Assembly: GCA_945889545.1 (NCBI GenBank)
Contig: CAMDCC010000003.1
Span: 1 to 33,725, forward strand
DNA from: Bifidobacterium breve
GTDB taxonomy: Bacteria > Actinomycetota > Acidimicrobiia > IMCC26256 > PALSA-555
DNA: 33,725 bases
Direction: 5' to 3'
Shown here: piece by piece, positions 7,271 through 13,762 of the stretch
How the letters are laid out: the number at the start of each line of letters is the position of its first letter
Position numbering within the stretch: position 1 is the first letter of the stretch
Program-made: the position numbers and the translations under genes
Notes under the pieces: model-generated
Database searches by the model: none
What the model was told of the DNA's origin: nothing
What the model saw: the letters and a program-made list of their open reading frames with translations, nothing else

Positions 7271-7564
7271 CTATCCGACGAGGTTCTCCGGCGGGCCGTC
7301 ACGACGCCTTGCAAGTTCCTTGGCGAACATGGATTTCTCATCCTGGGATGTCGACTGGTACGCCGCGTTTGAGGCATAGCGCCGGCTCACTACTAGCGCC
7401 GCGCAGCGCTCGACGCCGCCCGCCCAGCCGCTGACATACGGCGTCGTTTCAGAATCCCTGATCTTTTCAGAATCCCCGGGAAGAGCCAACACCACAATCC
7501 CGGCGACGATCACCAGGGCAAGGAGCCCCAGAACGATCGAACGGAACCTGTGATCGGAGGCCAT
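7271..7564 (-). CDS. Small single-pass membrane protein, hypothetical
   Basis: A 97-residue protein with one N-terminal membrane helix (about residues 9-29, IVLGLLALVIVAGIVVLAL) and a polar tail rich in charged residues. The start is ATG 7564, immediately before the hydrophobic segment; the frame stays open further upstream, but that part looks non-coding. No family is recognised. It lies convergent to the NYN gene, 50 bp from its stop, inside the segment bounded by direct repeats. Between 7565 and 7906 I see only a perfect inverted repeat (cggaggtc at 7626-7633, gacctccg at 7636-7643), the right direct repeat and the thiolase promoter. Confidence 0.55.
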   Translation of the reverse strand: MASDHRFRSIVLGLLALVIVAGIVVLALPGDSEKIRDSETTPYVSGWAGGVERCAALVVSRRYASNAAYQSTSQDEKSMFAKELARRRDGPPENLVG

Positions 7565-7716
7565 CGGAGCCACTACACCACGCGTTCGGCTTCGTAGCCC
7601 GTCAGTCCAGAAGCACCGCGATCCCCGGAGGTCAAGACCTCCGCCGCGGCAAACCTGAGCCGGTACCCGTCTGGGCTCATCAGGCTCCACGACGTAGAGT
7701 GAGATCATTCGTCTCT

Positions 7717-7770
7717 GCCTTCTGGACGCCTCGGCTGTCCTGGGATGGCGGGGCTTTTCGTTTCGGGACA
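7717..7770 (+). repeat. ~55-bp direct repeat, right copy
   Basis: This is the partner of 6443-6498, in the same orientation and about 1.27 kb away. It shares gccttc-tggacgc, then cctgggatggcggggcttttcg. The enclosed DNA holds the NYN gene and the 97-residue membrane protein gene. No transposase or recombinase is present. Confidence 0.7.
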
Positions 7771-7864
7771 CGCGGTGACGACGCGCGTTGCAGTCGTCGC
7801 ACGACCATGACGCGTCGTCGGCGACGCTGACCTTCTGGCTAGAGCCAAGCGGGTGATGGTTCTG

Positions 7865-7870
7865 TACGAT
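7865..7870 (+). promoter_or_regulatory. Possible -10 box for the thiolase gene
   Basis: TACGAT lies 36 bases before the ATG at 7907, leaving a short leader that contains the likely ribosome site AAAGG (about eight bases before the ATG). No convincing -35 is visible. Confidence 0.35.
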
Positions 7871-7906
7871 CCACCCACACCATTCCGCGCCTGAAAGGCA
7901 GCCTCG

Positions 7907-9091
7907 ATGCCCGGCTCCGTCATCGTCTCGACGGCCCGCACTCCCATCGGCAAGCTCTCCGGCGCGCTCGCGTCGATGAGCGCCATGGACCTCGGCGGTG
8001 TCGCCATCAAGGCCGCGCTCGAGCGCGGCGGCGTCGGCCCTGAGCAGGTCGACTACGTGATCATGGGTCAGGTGCTCGGCGCGGGCCAAGGGCAGATCAC
8101 CGCGCGCCAAGCCGCGGCAAACGCGGGCATCCCGATGACCGTTCCCGCGCTCACCGTGAACAAGGTGTGCTTGTCGGGCATGAACGCGATCTACCTCGCC
8201 GATCAGATGGTGCAAGCTGGCGACGCCGAAGTGGTGGTGTGCGGTGGCATGGAGTCGATGACGAACGCGCCGTACCTGCTGCCCGGCGCGCGCGCCGGCC
8301 TGCGCATGGGCAACTCGGAGATTGTCGACTCACTCATCCAAGACGGTCTGTGGTGCGCGTTCGACGCGGTGCACATGGGCACCGGCACCGAGAAGTACGT
8401 GGGCGAGTTCGGTGGTCTCACCCGCGAGCTCATGGACGACGCCGCGGCCAAGAGCCACGAGCGCGCCGCCGCCGCGGCCAAGGAAGGCCGCTTCGCCGAC
8501 GAGATCACGCCGGTCGCGATCCCCCAGCGCAAGGGCGACCCAATCATGTTCGAGGTGGATGAGGGCGTCCGCCCGGAGACCACCACCGAGTCGCTCGGCG
8601 CCCTGCGCCCGGCGTTCGGCAAGGAGGGCGCGATCACGGCCGGCAACGCCTCGCAGATCTCCGATGGCGGCGCCGCCCTGGTGGTCACCAGCACCGAGAA
8701 GGCCGAGGAGCTGGGGCTCACGCCCATCGCCGAGCTCGTGAGCTTCGGCATGGTGGCCGGGCCCGACACCTCGCTGCTCACCCAGCCCTCGCGGGCGATC
8801 AAGCGGGCGCTCGAGCAGATCGACAAGCCCGTTTCGGCCATCGACCTCTTCGAGCTGAACGAAGCGTTCGCTGCGGTCGGGCTGGCGGCGATGAAGGACC
8901 TCGGCATCTCCGACGACGTCGTCAACGTGAACGGCGGCGCGATCGCGCTCGGTCACCCGATCGGCATGTCGGGTGCGCGCCTGGTCATCACGCTCGTCAA
9001 CGAGCTGCGCCGACGGGGCGCGTCGCTCGGCGCCGCAGCATTGTGCGGTGGCGGCGGTCAAGGCGACGCCGCGATCGTGCGCGCGCTGTAA
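7907..9091 (+). CDS. Acetyl-CoA C-acetyltransferase (thiolase)
   Basis: A 394-residue type II thiolase condensing two acetyl-CoA to acetoacetyl-CoA, or running in reverse. All catalytic elements are present: nucleophile Cys88 (NKVCLSGM), His350 (GGAIALGHPIGMSGAR) and the acid/base Cys380 (ALCGGGGQG), at nearly the same positions as in the Zoogloea enzyme. Length is standard. The start ATG at 7907 has AAAGG upstream. It is monocistronic on the plus strand. In this genome it would feed acetoacetyl-CoA towards crotonyl-CoA and Ccr, though the acetoacetyl-CoA reductase and crotonase are not in the window. A beta-oxidation role cannot be excluded from sequence alone. Confidence 0.95.
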   Translation: MPGSVIVSTARTPIGKLSGALASMSAMDLGGVAIKAALERGGVGPEQVDYVIMGQVLGAGQGQITARQAAANAGIPMTVPALTVNKVCLSGMNAIYLADQMVQAGDAEVVVCGGMESMTNAPYLLPGARAGLRMGNSEIVDSLIQDGLWCAFDAVHMGTGTEKYVGEFGGLTRELMDDAAAKSHERAAAAAKEGRFADEITPVAIPQRKGDPIMFEVDEGVRPETTTESLGALRPAFGKEGAITAGNASQISDGGAALVVTSTEKAEELGLTPIAELVSFGMVAGPDTSLLTQPSRAIKRALEQIDKPVSAIDLFELNEAFAAVGLAAMKDLGISDDVVNVNGGAIALGHPIGMSGARLVITLVNELRRRGASLGAAALCGGGGQGDAAIVRAL

Positions 9092-9093
9092 TC

Positions 9094-9110
9094 CGCGACC
9101 TGCAGTCGCG
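9094..9110 (+). terminator. Weak hairpin after the thiolase gene
   Basis: cgcgac (9094-9099) pairs with gtcgcg (9105-9110) around a five-base loop, three bases after the thiolase stop. There is no T-run; termination here is plausible but weakly supported. Confidence 0.35.
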
Positions 9111-9136
9111 AGCCCACGCTCCCCGTCACAGACCCT

Positions 9137-9718
9137 GTGCGAGTTCGCGCGCGTCACTGGGTGATCGCGGCCGCGGTCGTGCTGCTGGTGTTCGCCGCGG
9201 GCTGTCAGCCGGAGATCGACTTCGATGTCGACGGGCGTCAGTCGCAGATCGACCGGGTGGTGGTCACGGCCGTCCTCGATGTCGCCGGCGTCGTCCACGT
9301 GCAGCAGCGGTACACGTTCGCCTCGGCCGACGGCGGCACGGTCGCGTTTCCCGACCTGGTTAAGGGCGTGACGTTCCTCCCCGGCGCGTCAAACATCACG
9401 CTCGACGGCGAGCCGGTCACACCGGTGGAAGCCACATTCCAGGCGCAGCTGCGGATCACGAAGCGCACCGCGACGGTCGGGTGGGACCTCACTGGTGTCG
9501 TCCAGCGCTACCAGGACATCGCGGTCCTCGACTTCGACGTGCTGACCGCGCCGAACGACGCCTCCCGCCAGGACCCCGACGTCGATCTCTCCGGCACGCT
9601 CTCGCTGCCCGAAGTCGCGTTGGCGGGAGTTGCGGAGGATGTGATCGAGCCGCACCTGCACGGCGGGCGAGATCGCTCGGTTACCGTCGCCGGCCGCGTC
9701 ATCCGGTTCTCGTCGTAG
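9137..9718 (+). CDS. DUF2207 membrane protein, N-terminal part (gene split by in-frame TAG)
   Basis: 193 codons from GTG 9137 to TAG 9716-9718. The N-terminus is a signal or anchor segment ending in FAAGCQPE, possibly a weak lipobox. The rest is the extracytoplasmic beta-rich DUF2207 domain, with repeated segments such as VVHVQQRYTFASADGG and ATVGWDLTGVVQRYQD. The frame stops at VIRFSS, and the next codons in the same frame continue APIWMPRQELDVALP, which is how the domain normally runs into its membrane part. I therefore read 9137-10690 as one gene interrupted by an amber codon. This may be a real nonsense mutation, a sequencing error or read-through. No Shine-Dalgarno is visible. Confidence 0.75.
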   Translation: MRVRARHWVIAAAVVLLVFAAGCQPEIDFDVDGRQSQIDRVVVTAVLDVAGVVHVQQRYTFASADGGTVAFPDLVKGVTFLPGASNITLDGEPVTPVEATFQAQLRITKRTATVGWDLTGVVQRYQDIAVLDFDVLTAPNDASRQDPDVDLSGTLSLPEVALAGVAEDVIEPHLHGGRDRSVTVAGRVIRFSS

Positions 9719-9730
9719 GCACCGATCTGG

Positions 9731-10690
9731 ATGCCGCGCCAGGAGCTCGACGTGGCCCTCCCGAGCGGCCTCCTGCCGTATGTGGAGGCGATCCCCACCA
9801 CGTTCCTCTCGTCGTTCCAGCTCACGCAGTCGATCCGGGACACCGCCGACGAGACCACCGAGCGCACACTCGGGTCGCTCGACACTCAATCCGACGTGGT
9901 GCGCTGGATCCTCACCGGTCTTGCGTTCGGCCTGCCCGCCATCTTCTGGCTGCTCGTCGTCAAGGTGCTCCTCGTTCGGTTCCGAGACCGGCGCCGAGTG
10001 GTCGGCGATGTGCCGAAGGAGCTCGTCGATCCGCCGAGCGCGGCGGACCCGGCGGTCGTGGCCGTGCTTAAAGGCGAAGGACGCCCGGATCGCACGGCCG
10101 TGGCCGGCACGATCCTCGCGATGGCCGCTCGGAAGGCCGTCGACATCCAGGCCTACGGCGATCGACTCGTGGTGAAGATCCCGCTCGGCTTGTCTGGCGC
10201 CAACACGTCGGAGCAGCTCGTGCTCAACGCGCTCCGGGCGGAGGCCTCGCCCGAGGGCGTGATCGAAGGCCCACCGGTGTGGCGCGGCTCGACGCGCTGG
10301 TTCCGCGCCTTCCGCCGCGACGCCGTGAAGCGGGCGCGTGACGAGGGGATGGTGACGCGCTGGATGCCGCTGCTGCCGCTCACGGGTGCGCTCACCACCA
10401 CCGGCGTGGGCATCGGGATCTTCTTCTTCACCGAACCGGTCGTGTACACCGCGATCGTGATGAGCGTGCAGGTGATCGCGTGGGTTGTGTCGTTCATCTC
10501 CGGGTGGACGCTCACCGACGCCGGGTGGCGCAACCGCGCGGTGTGGCACTCGTTCGCGCGCTACATCAAGAACCAGGGCAAGCTCGACACAGACGTCGGC
10601 CCGGCCGGTGTCGTGATATGGGGTCCGTACCTCGTGTACGGCGCCGTACTGGGCGAAGCCGACGGCGCGACGCGCCCGTTGACTCCCTGA
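9731..10690 (+). CDS. DUF2207 membrane protein, C-terminal part (gene split by in-frame TAG)
   Basis: 319 codons in exactly the frame of the preceding fragment (9731 minus 9137 is 198 codons). It holds the end of the extracytoplasmic domain, a first membrane helix (WILTGLAFGLPAIFWLLVVKVLLV), a cytoplasmic region with a helix-turn pattern (LAMAARKAVDIQAYGDRL), and two more helices near 215-265 (LTTTGVGIGIFFF, YTAIVMSVQVIAWVVSFI). The end is typical of DUF2207: WHSFARYIKN followed by VIWGPYLVYGAVLG. There is no ribosome site before the ATG at 9731, so independent translation looks unlikely. Function of the family is unknown. Confidence 0.75.
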   Translation: MPRQELDVALPSGLLPYVEAIPTTFLSSFQLTQSIRDTADETTERTLGSLDTQSDVVRWILTGLAFGLPAIFWLLVVKVLLVRFRDRRRVVGDVPKELVDPPSAADPAVVAVLKGEGRPDRTAVAGTILAMAARKAVDIQAYGDRLVVKIPLGLSGANTSEQLVLNALRAEASPEGVIEGPPVWRGSTRWFRAFRRDAVKRARDEGMVTRWMPLLPLTGALTTTGVGIGIFFFTEPVVYTAIVMSVQVIAWVVSFISGWTLTDAGWRNRAVWHSFARYIKNQGKLDTDVGPAGVVIWGPYLVYGAVLGEADGATRPLTP

Positions 10691-10707
10691 GGTCAGTTCG
10701 CGTGCGG

Positions 10708-10736
10708 TTGACATTGAGCACTGGTCAGCCAACACT
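10708..10736 (+). promoter_or_regulatory. Sigma-70-type promoter before the 157-aa membrane protein gene
   Basis: A consensus TTGACA (10708-10713), a 17-bp spacer and AACACT (10731-10736) as a weaker -10. It lies 38 bases before the ATG at 10774, giving a leader with GAAAGG as ribosome site. This is the clearest -35 box in the window. Confidence 0.5.
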
Positions 10737-10773
10737 CGTCCCGGAACGCCGGGCGGGAACGAAAGGGCACCCT

Positions 10774-11247
10774 ATGGCCTCGTCTCAGACGGTCTCGCCT
10801 CCCGAAGCACGCGCCGCCGTCAATCCGCTGCGCTTTGTCCTGTCGTATCTCGCGACCCTGCTCTCGTACTTCCTCGCATTCGTGAGCTTCCTGGTGGCCA
10901 TCCCGTGGGCCGGGCTCCGAGGTGTGAGTGACTGGCTCGAGGGAAAGGGCGGGAAGACCGCATCGGGCGCCGCGCCCATGTATGCGGTGCTGGGTTTCCC
11001 GTTCCGAGTCGGTGCGCTCGCCACCACGATCCCTTTCTGGCCACTCTGGAATGCAGGCGCGCCGTATCGCCAGGTGCGGCTCGGACCCTCGGGACTCGGA
11101 CGCTCCGTCGCCATGATCCTGTCACTCGCCTGCTGGCCGGTGTTCGTCAAGCCGCCGTGGTTCGAGAATTTCATGCGTGCGTTCACGGACACGCTCCGTA
11201 CGGGACGAGATCACGCAATCGATGGGAGCGGTCCAATCGGACCATGA
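10774..11247 (+). CDS. Membrane protein, hypothetical
   Basis: A 157-residue protein. The ATG at 10774 has GAAAGG seven bases upstream. After a short polar N-terminus come two hydrophobic segments (FVLSYLATLLSYFLAFVSFLVAIPWAGL, about 21-48, and VLGFPFRVGALATTIPFWPLW, about 70-90) and a third (SVAMILSLACWPVF, about 110-123). The tail is amphipathic and charged. No family is recognised. It follows the DUF2207 gene and precedes other small membrane protein genes, but has its own promoter. Confidence 0.65.
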   Translation: MASSQTVSPPEARAAVNPLRFVLSYLATLLSYFLAFVSFLVAIPWAGLRGVSDWLEGKGGKTASGAAPMYAVLGFPFRVGALATTIPFWPLWNAGAPYRQVRLGPSGLGRSVAMILSLACWPVFVKPPWFENFMRAFTDTLRTGRDHAIDGSGPIGP

Positions 11248-11257
11248 CGCGGGGCGT

Positions 11258-11298
11258 TACGCGTTGACCTCGCGACGACCTTCGAACGCGCGGCCGAG
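11258..11298 (-). repeat. Second copy of the recR 3' end (41 bp)
   Basis: Bases 11258-11298 match 12757-12797, the last 13 sense codons of recR, at 38 of 41 positions and in the same orientation. Read on the minus strand it would encode LGRAFEGRREVNA against LGRAFEGRREVDA in RecR. It is not attached to a recR body; upstream codons on that strand (ERRRLTSE) do not match. It is therefore an isolated recR tail fragment about 1.5 kb from the real one. Confidence 0.8.
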
Positions 11299-11329
11299 TT
11301 CGCTGGTCAAGCGCCTACGCTCCCCCGTC

Positions 11330-11716
11330 ATGCTCCTGACGACGCCGGCCCGGCGTCGCACCCGAGGCCTCGCCTCCATCGATGCTCGCACTGCTCGCTT
11401 CCTTGCCGGCGGGCTGCTCGGTGTCGCTGCGCTACGGCCGATGATGGGAGTCGACCTCACTCCAACGTGCCCGTTGCGCTCGATCACCGGCGTCCCGTGC
11501 CCGCTGTGTGGCACGGCGCGTGGCGTGGACGCGCTCGTGCACGGCGACCTGGGGCGAGCGCTCGTGCTCAATCCCGGAGTGCTGCTCCTTGCCGCGGCCA
11601 CGCTCTTCCTCATGGTGCAGTGGCGGATGCCACGGGTGACCGTCCCGGTCCGGACGATCGCCGGTGTGCTCGCTGTGCTCTGGATCTGGCAGCTGGCCGG
11701 GTTCTCGACCGCTTGA
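11330..11716 (+). CDS. DUF2752 membrane protein
   Basis: A 128-residue protein of the DUF2752 type. The family signature is plain: a Cys-Pro pair (CPLRSITGVPCPLCGTARG, residues 47-65), the GDLGRALVLNPG segment (72-83) at the helix boundary, and two hydrophobic helices (about 84-98 and 108-124). Family function is unknown; the paired cysteines suggest metal or redox chemistry at the membrane, which is inference. The start ATG 11330 is chosen because upstream codons run through the recR-tail repeat. The stop TGA overlaps a gatcac triplet repeat at 11715-11732. Confidence 0.8.
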   Translation: MLLTTPARRRTRGLASIDARTARFLAGGLLGVAALRPMMGVDLTPTCPLRSITGVPCPLCGTARGVDALVHGDLGRALVLNPGVLLLAAATLFLMVQWRMPRVTVPVRTIAGVLAVLWIWQLAGFSTA

Positions 11717-11762
11717 TCACGATCACGATCACGAATCGCTCGCCCAACACCTAGGAGTCTCG

Positions 11763-12476
11763 ATGACGCAGCCGCCACCACCACCACCCGGTACGCCACC
11801 GCCCCCGCCGCCTGGGACGCCACCGCCCGGCAGCGGTTGGGGTCAGGCGCCTGCTGCGGGATCGTTCCGAGTGGGCGAAGCCATCTCGTACGGCTGGACC
11901 GTCTACTGGCAGAACGCCGGACCGATGATCGTGCTGGCGCTCGTGATCTTCGGCGTGAACATGGCCATCGGTCTGGCTGGCAGCAACTTCGACAACGCGA
12001 CGAGCCAGGTGCTGCTCAACATCATCAGCTTCCTGATCGGGATCATCCTCGCCATGGGGCTCATCCGGGCGTCGCTGGCGGTGGTGTCGGGCGGCACGCC
12101 AGCCGTCGCCATGTTGTTCCTGACCGAAGGGTTCGGTGCCTACTTCCTGGCGTCGATCTTGGTCGGCATCGGCGTGGTGCTCGGCATGATCGCTCTCATC
12201 GTCCCCGGGATCATCCTGGCGATCATGTGGCACTTCTTCGGCTACGTGATCGTGGAGGACCCATCAACGGGCGCCCTCGACGCGATGCGGCGATCGGCGG
12301 AGATCACTCGGGGCCACCGCTGGCAGCTCCTCGGGCTCGGGTTCGCCCTGCTCGGCCTCAACATCCTTGGGCTCCTGCTCTGCATCGTGCCCATCATCTT
12401 CACCTACGGCATCACTGCGATCACCGTGGCCTACACCTACAGGCACCTCACCGGTCAGGCGGTGGTCCAGCCATGA
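11763..12476 (+). CDS. Proline-rich polytopic membrane protein
   Basis: A 237-residue protein with AGGAG five bases before the ATG at 11763. The first 30 residues are a Pro/Gly tract (PPPPPPGTPPPPPPGTPPPG), then a conserved-looking cytoplasmic motif FRVGEAISYGWTVYW, then about five membrane helices. The loop YVIVEDPSTGALDAMRRSAEITRGHRW matches the 'ED.s..eAl..S..l.kg..w' pattern of DUF975-like and glycerophosphodiesterase membrane-domain proteins, common in actinobacteria. Function is unknown; such proteins often have Pro-rich tails that may bind partners. It is separated by 46 bp from the DUF2752 gene and probably shares its transcript. Confidence 0.75.
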   Translation: MTQPPPPPPGTPPPPPPGTPPPGSGWGQAPAAGSFRVGEAISYGWTVYWQNAGPMIVLALVIFGVNMAIGLAGSNFDNATSQVLLNIISFLIGIILAMGLIRASLAVVSGGTPAVAMLFLTEGFGAYFLASILVGIGVVLGMIALIVPGIILAIMWHFFGYVIVEDPSTGALDAMRRSAEITRGHRWQLLGLGFALLGLNILGLLLCIVPIIFTYGITAITVAYTYRHLTGQAVVQP

Positions 12477-12500
12477 CGGGGAGGTCTGGCCCTCCCCGTC
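12475..12500 (+). terminator. 10-bp stem hairpin overlapping the stop codon
   Basis: gacggggagg (12475-12484) pairs perfectly with cctccccgtc (12491-12500) around a six-base loop. It begins inside the TGA of the preceding gene. The T-run is missing, as is common for GC-rich actinobacterial terminators. Confidence 0.6.
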
Positions 12501-12708
12501 GGCCCCTCCCAGCGCCGCTCGAGCCGCGGCTCTGAGGTTCCGAGGCGCAAGCCGCCTCGGGGCGACCCCCGAGCTCACGGACTCGGGATTTCTTTGGTCA
12601 CGACTCGACTCGCTCGGTGACCTGTCGGCGATCACCGACGCCGACACGTTGCGCGCTGCACTCGCCCGCCTGTGCGCCGTCGATTCCAGTCGCGCCGGCA
12701 CCGCCTGA
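12501..12708 (+). other. Start-less coding-like stretch, possible gene remnant
   Basis: Between the hairpin and the recR repeats, one plus-strand frame reads coding-like to a TGA at 12706-12708: LTDSGFLWSRLDSLGDLSAITDADTLRAALARLCAVDS. The only ATG in frame (12367) lies deep inside the previous gene; otherwise only a CTG is available. It may be the tail of a decayed gene or a small unknown protein with an unusual start. No family is recognised. Confidence 0.25.
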
Positions 12709-12724
12709 CGCTCCCCAGTTCTTC

Positions 12725-12768
12725 ACGCGTCGACTACGCGTCGACTACGCGTCGACTACGCGTCGACC
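12725..12768. repeat. 11-bp tandem repeat, four copies, at the recR stop codon
   Basis: Four consecutive units of acgcgtcgact (last one ends in acc) at 12725-12735, 12736-12746, 12747-12757 and 12758-12768. The array covers the recR stop codon (12756-12758) and its last codons, so expansion or contraction could move the reading-frame end. Confidence 0.9.
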
Positions 12769-13361
12769 TCGCGGCGTCCTTCGAACGCGCGGCCGAGCGT
12801 GACCTCGTCGGCGTACTCGAGATCCCCCCCGACCGGCAGGCCACTCGCGATGCGGGTGATGCGAATGCCGAGCGGCTTGAGCACCTTCGCCACGTACATT
12901 GCCGTGGTCTCGCCTTCGATGTTGGGGTTCGTAGCGAGGATCACCTCTTGCACACCTTCTTCCCCGACGCGCCGGACGAGCTCCTTCACGCGGAGCTGTT
13001 CCGGTCCGATCCCCTCGATGGGTGAGATGGCGCCCTGGAGCACGTGATACCGACCGTGAAACTCGTGGGTGCGCTCGACCGCGACGATGTCGGGCGCTTC
13101 CTGGACCACGCACAACAGCGAGGGGTCGCGGCGATCGTCGCGGCAGAACGTGCACAGCTCGCCTTCGGCCATGTTGAAACAGCGCCGACACCACGTGATG
13201 CGGGCCTTGGCCTCGGTGATGGCCTTGGCCAGACGGTTGGCGTCTTCGGGGGCGACCTTCAGCAGGTAGAACGCGACGCGCTGCGCCGACTTCGGGCCGA
13301 TGCCCGGAAGCCGACCGAGCTCGTCGATGAGCGTTTGTACTGGTCCTTCATGCAGCGCCAC
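12756..13361 (-). CDS. recR: Recombination mediator protein RecR
   Basis: A 201-residue RecR that acts with RecO/RecF to load RecA at gaps. The N-terminal helix-hairpin-helix is PGIGPKSAQR (about 19-28), the C4 zinc finger CRRCFNMAEGELCTFC follows (about 58-73), then the Toprim domain with EAPDIVAVE and NPNIEGETTA. Length is standard. The start is GTG 13361 (ALHEGPVQTLIDELGRLPG follows the family). It lies 16 bp after ebfC on the same strand, in the conserved order dnaX-ebfC-recR. The last codons overlap an 11-bp tandem repeat, and the 3' end has a partial second copy near 11258. Confidence 0.96.
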   Translation of the reverse strand: MALHEGPVQTLIDELGRLPGIGPKSAQRVAFYLLKVAPEDANRLAKAITEAKARITWCRRCFNMAEGELCTFCRDDRRDPSLLCVVQEAPDIVAVERTHEFHGRYHVLQGAISPIEGIGPEQLRVKELVRRVGEEGVQEVILATNPNIEGETTAMYVAKVLKPLGIRITRIASGLPVGGDLEYADEVTLGRAFEGRREVDA

Positions 13362-13377
13362 GGGGAGTAGGTCGGGC

Positions 13378-13734
13378 TCAGCCGAGGAGGCCGTCGAGCG
13401 CGCCCATGTCGATTCCCTCGGTGACCGAGCCCATGCGCTGCGTGGCCAGGCCCTGCGCGGCGCGCTGCGCCTCGGTGACGAGCGCGAGCACGAGGTCTTC
13501 GAGCATCTCGACGTCGTCGGGATCGACCACCGACGGGTTGATGGTGATCGATCGGATCTCGCCGGCGCCGGTGACGACGGCCTTGACCATTCCGCCGCCC
13601 GCGGAGACCTCGACGGTCTCTTCGGCCAGGGCCGACTGCGCGGCAGCCATGTCGGCTTGCATCTTCTGCACCTGCGCCATCATCTGGTTGAGCTGCCCGC
13701 TCTGGCCGCCACCCGCTGGCTTCTGCTTCGCCAA
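13378..13734 (-). CDS. ebfC: YbaB/EbfC family nucleoid-associated protein
   Basis: A 118-residue DNA-binding protein of the YbaB/EbfC type. A Gly/Gln-rich start is followed by a long helix (LNQMMAQVQKMQADMAAAQSALAEETVEVSAGGGMV) that forms the dimer arm, then the beta region ending NPSVVDPDDVEMLEDLVLAL. The start is a TTG at 13734 (LAKQKPAGG), preceded by AGAAGGA ten bases away; no better start is in frame. It sits between dnaX and recR, a conserved arrangement for recombination and replication genes. Confidence 0.93.
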   Translation of the reverse strand: MAKQKPAGGGQSGQLNQMMAQVQKMQADMAAAQSALAEETVEVSAGGGMVKAVVTGAGEIRSITINPSVVDPDDVEMLEDLVLALVTEAQRAAQGLATQRMGSVTEGIDMGALDGLLG

Positions 13735-13762
13735 GTTCCTTACATCCTTCTCGTGTTCACGT

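Noticed and set aside
9389..10735. 448-codon minus-strand frame opposite DUF2207
   Set aside because: Shadow frame. The plus strand has the family-matching membrane protein even though it carries a stop.
11715..11732. gatcac triplet repeat after the DUF2752 gene as a functional site
   Set aside because: Only three short units, overlapping a stop codon; too small to support a role.
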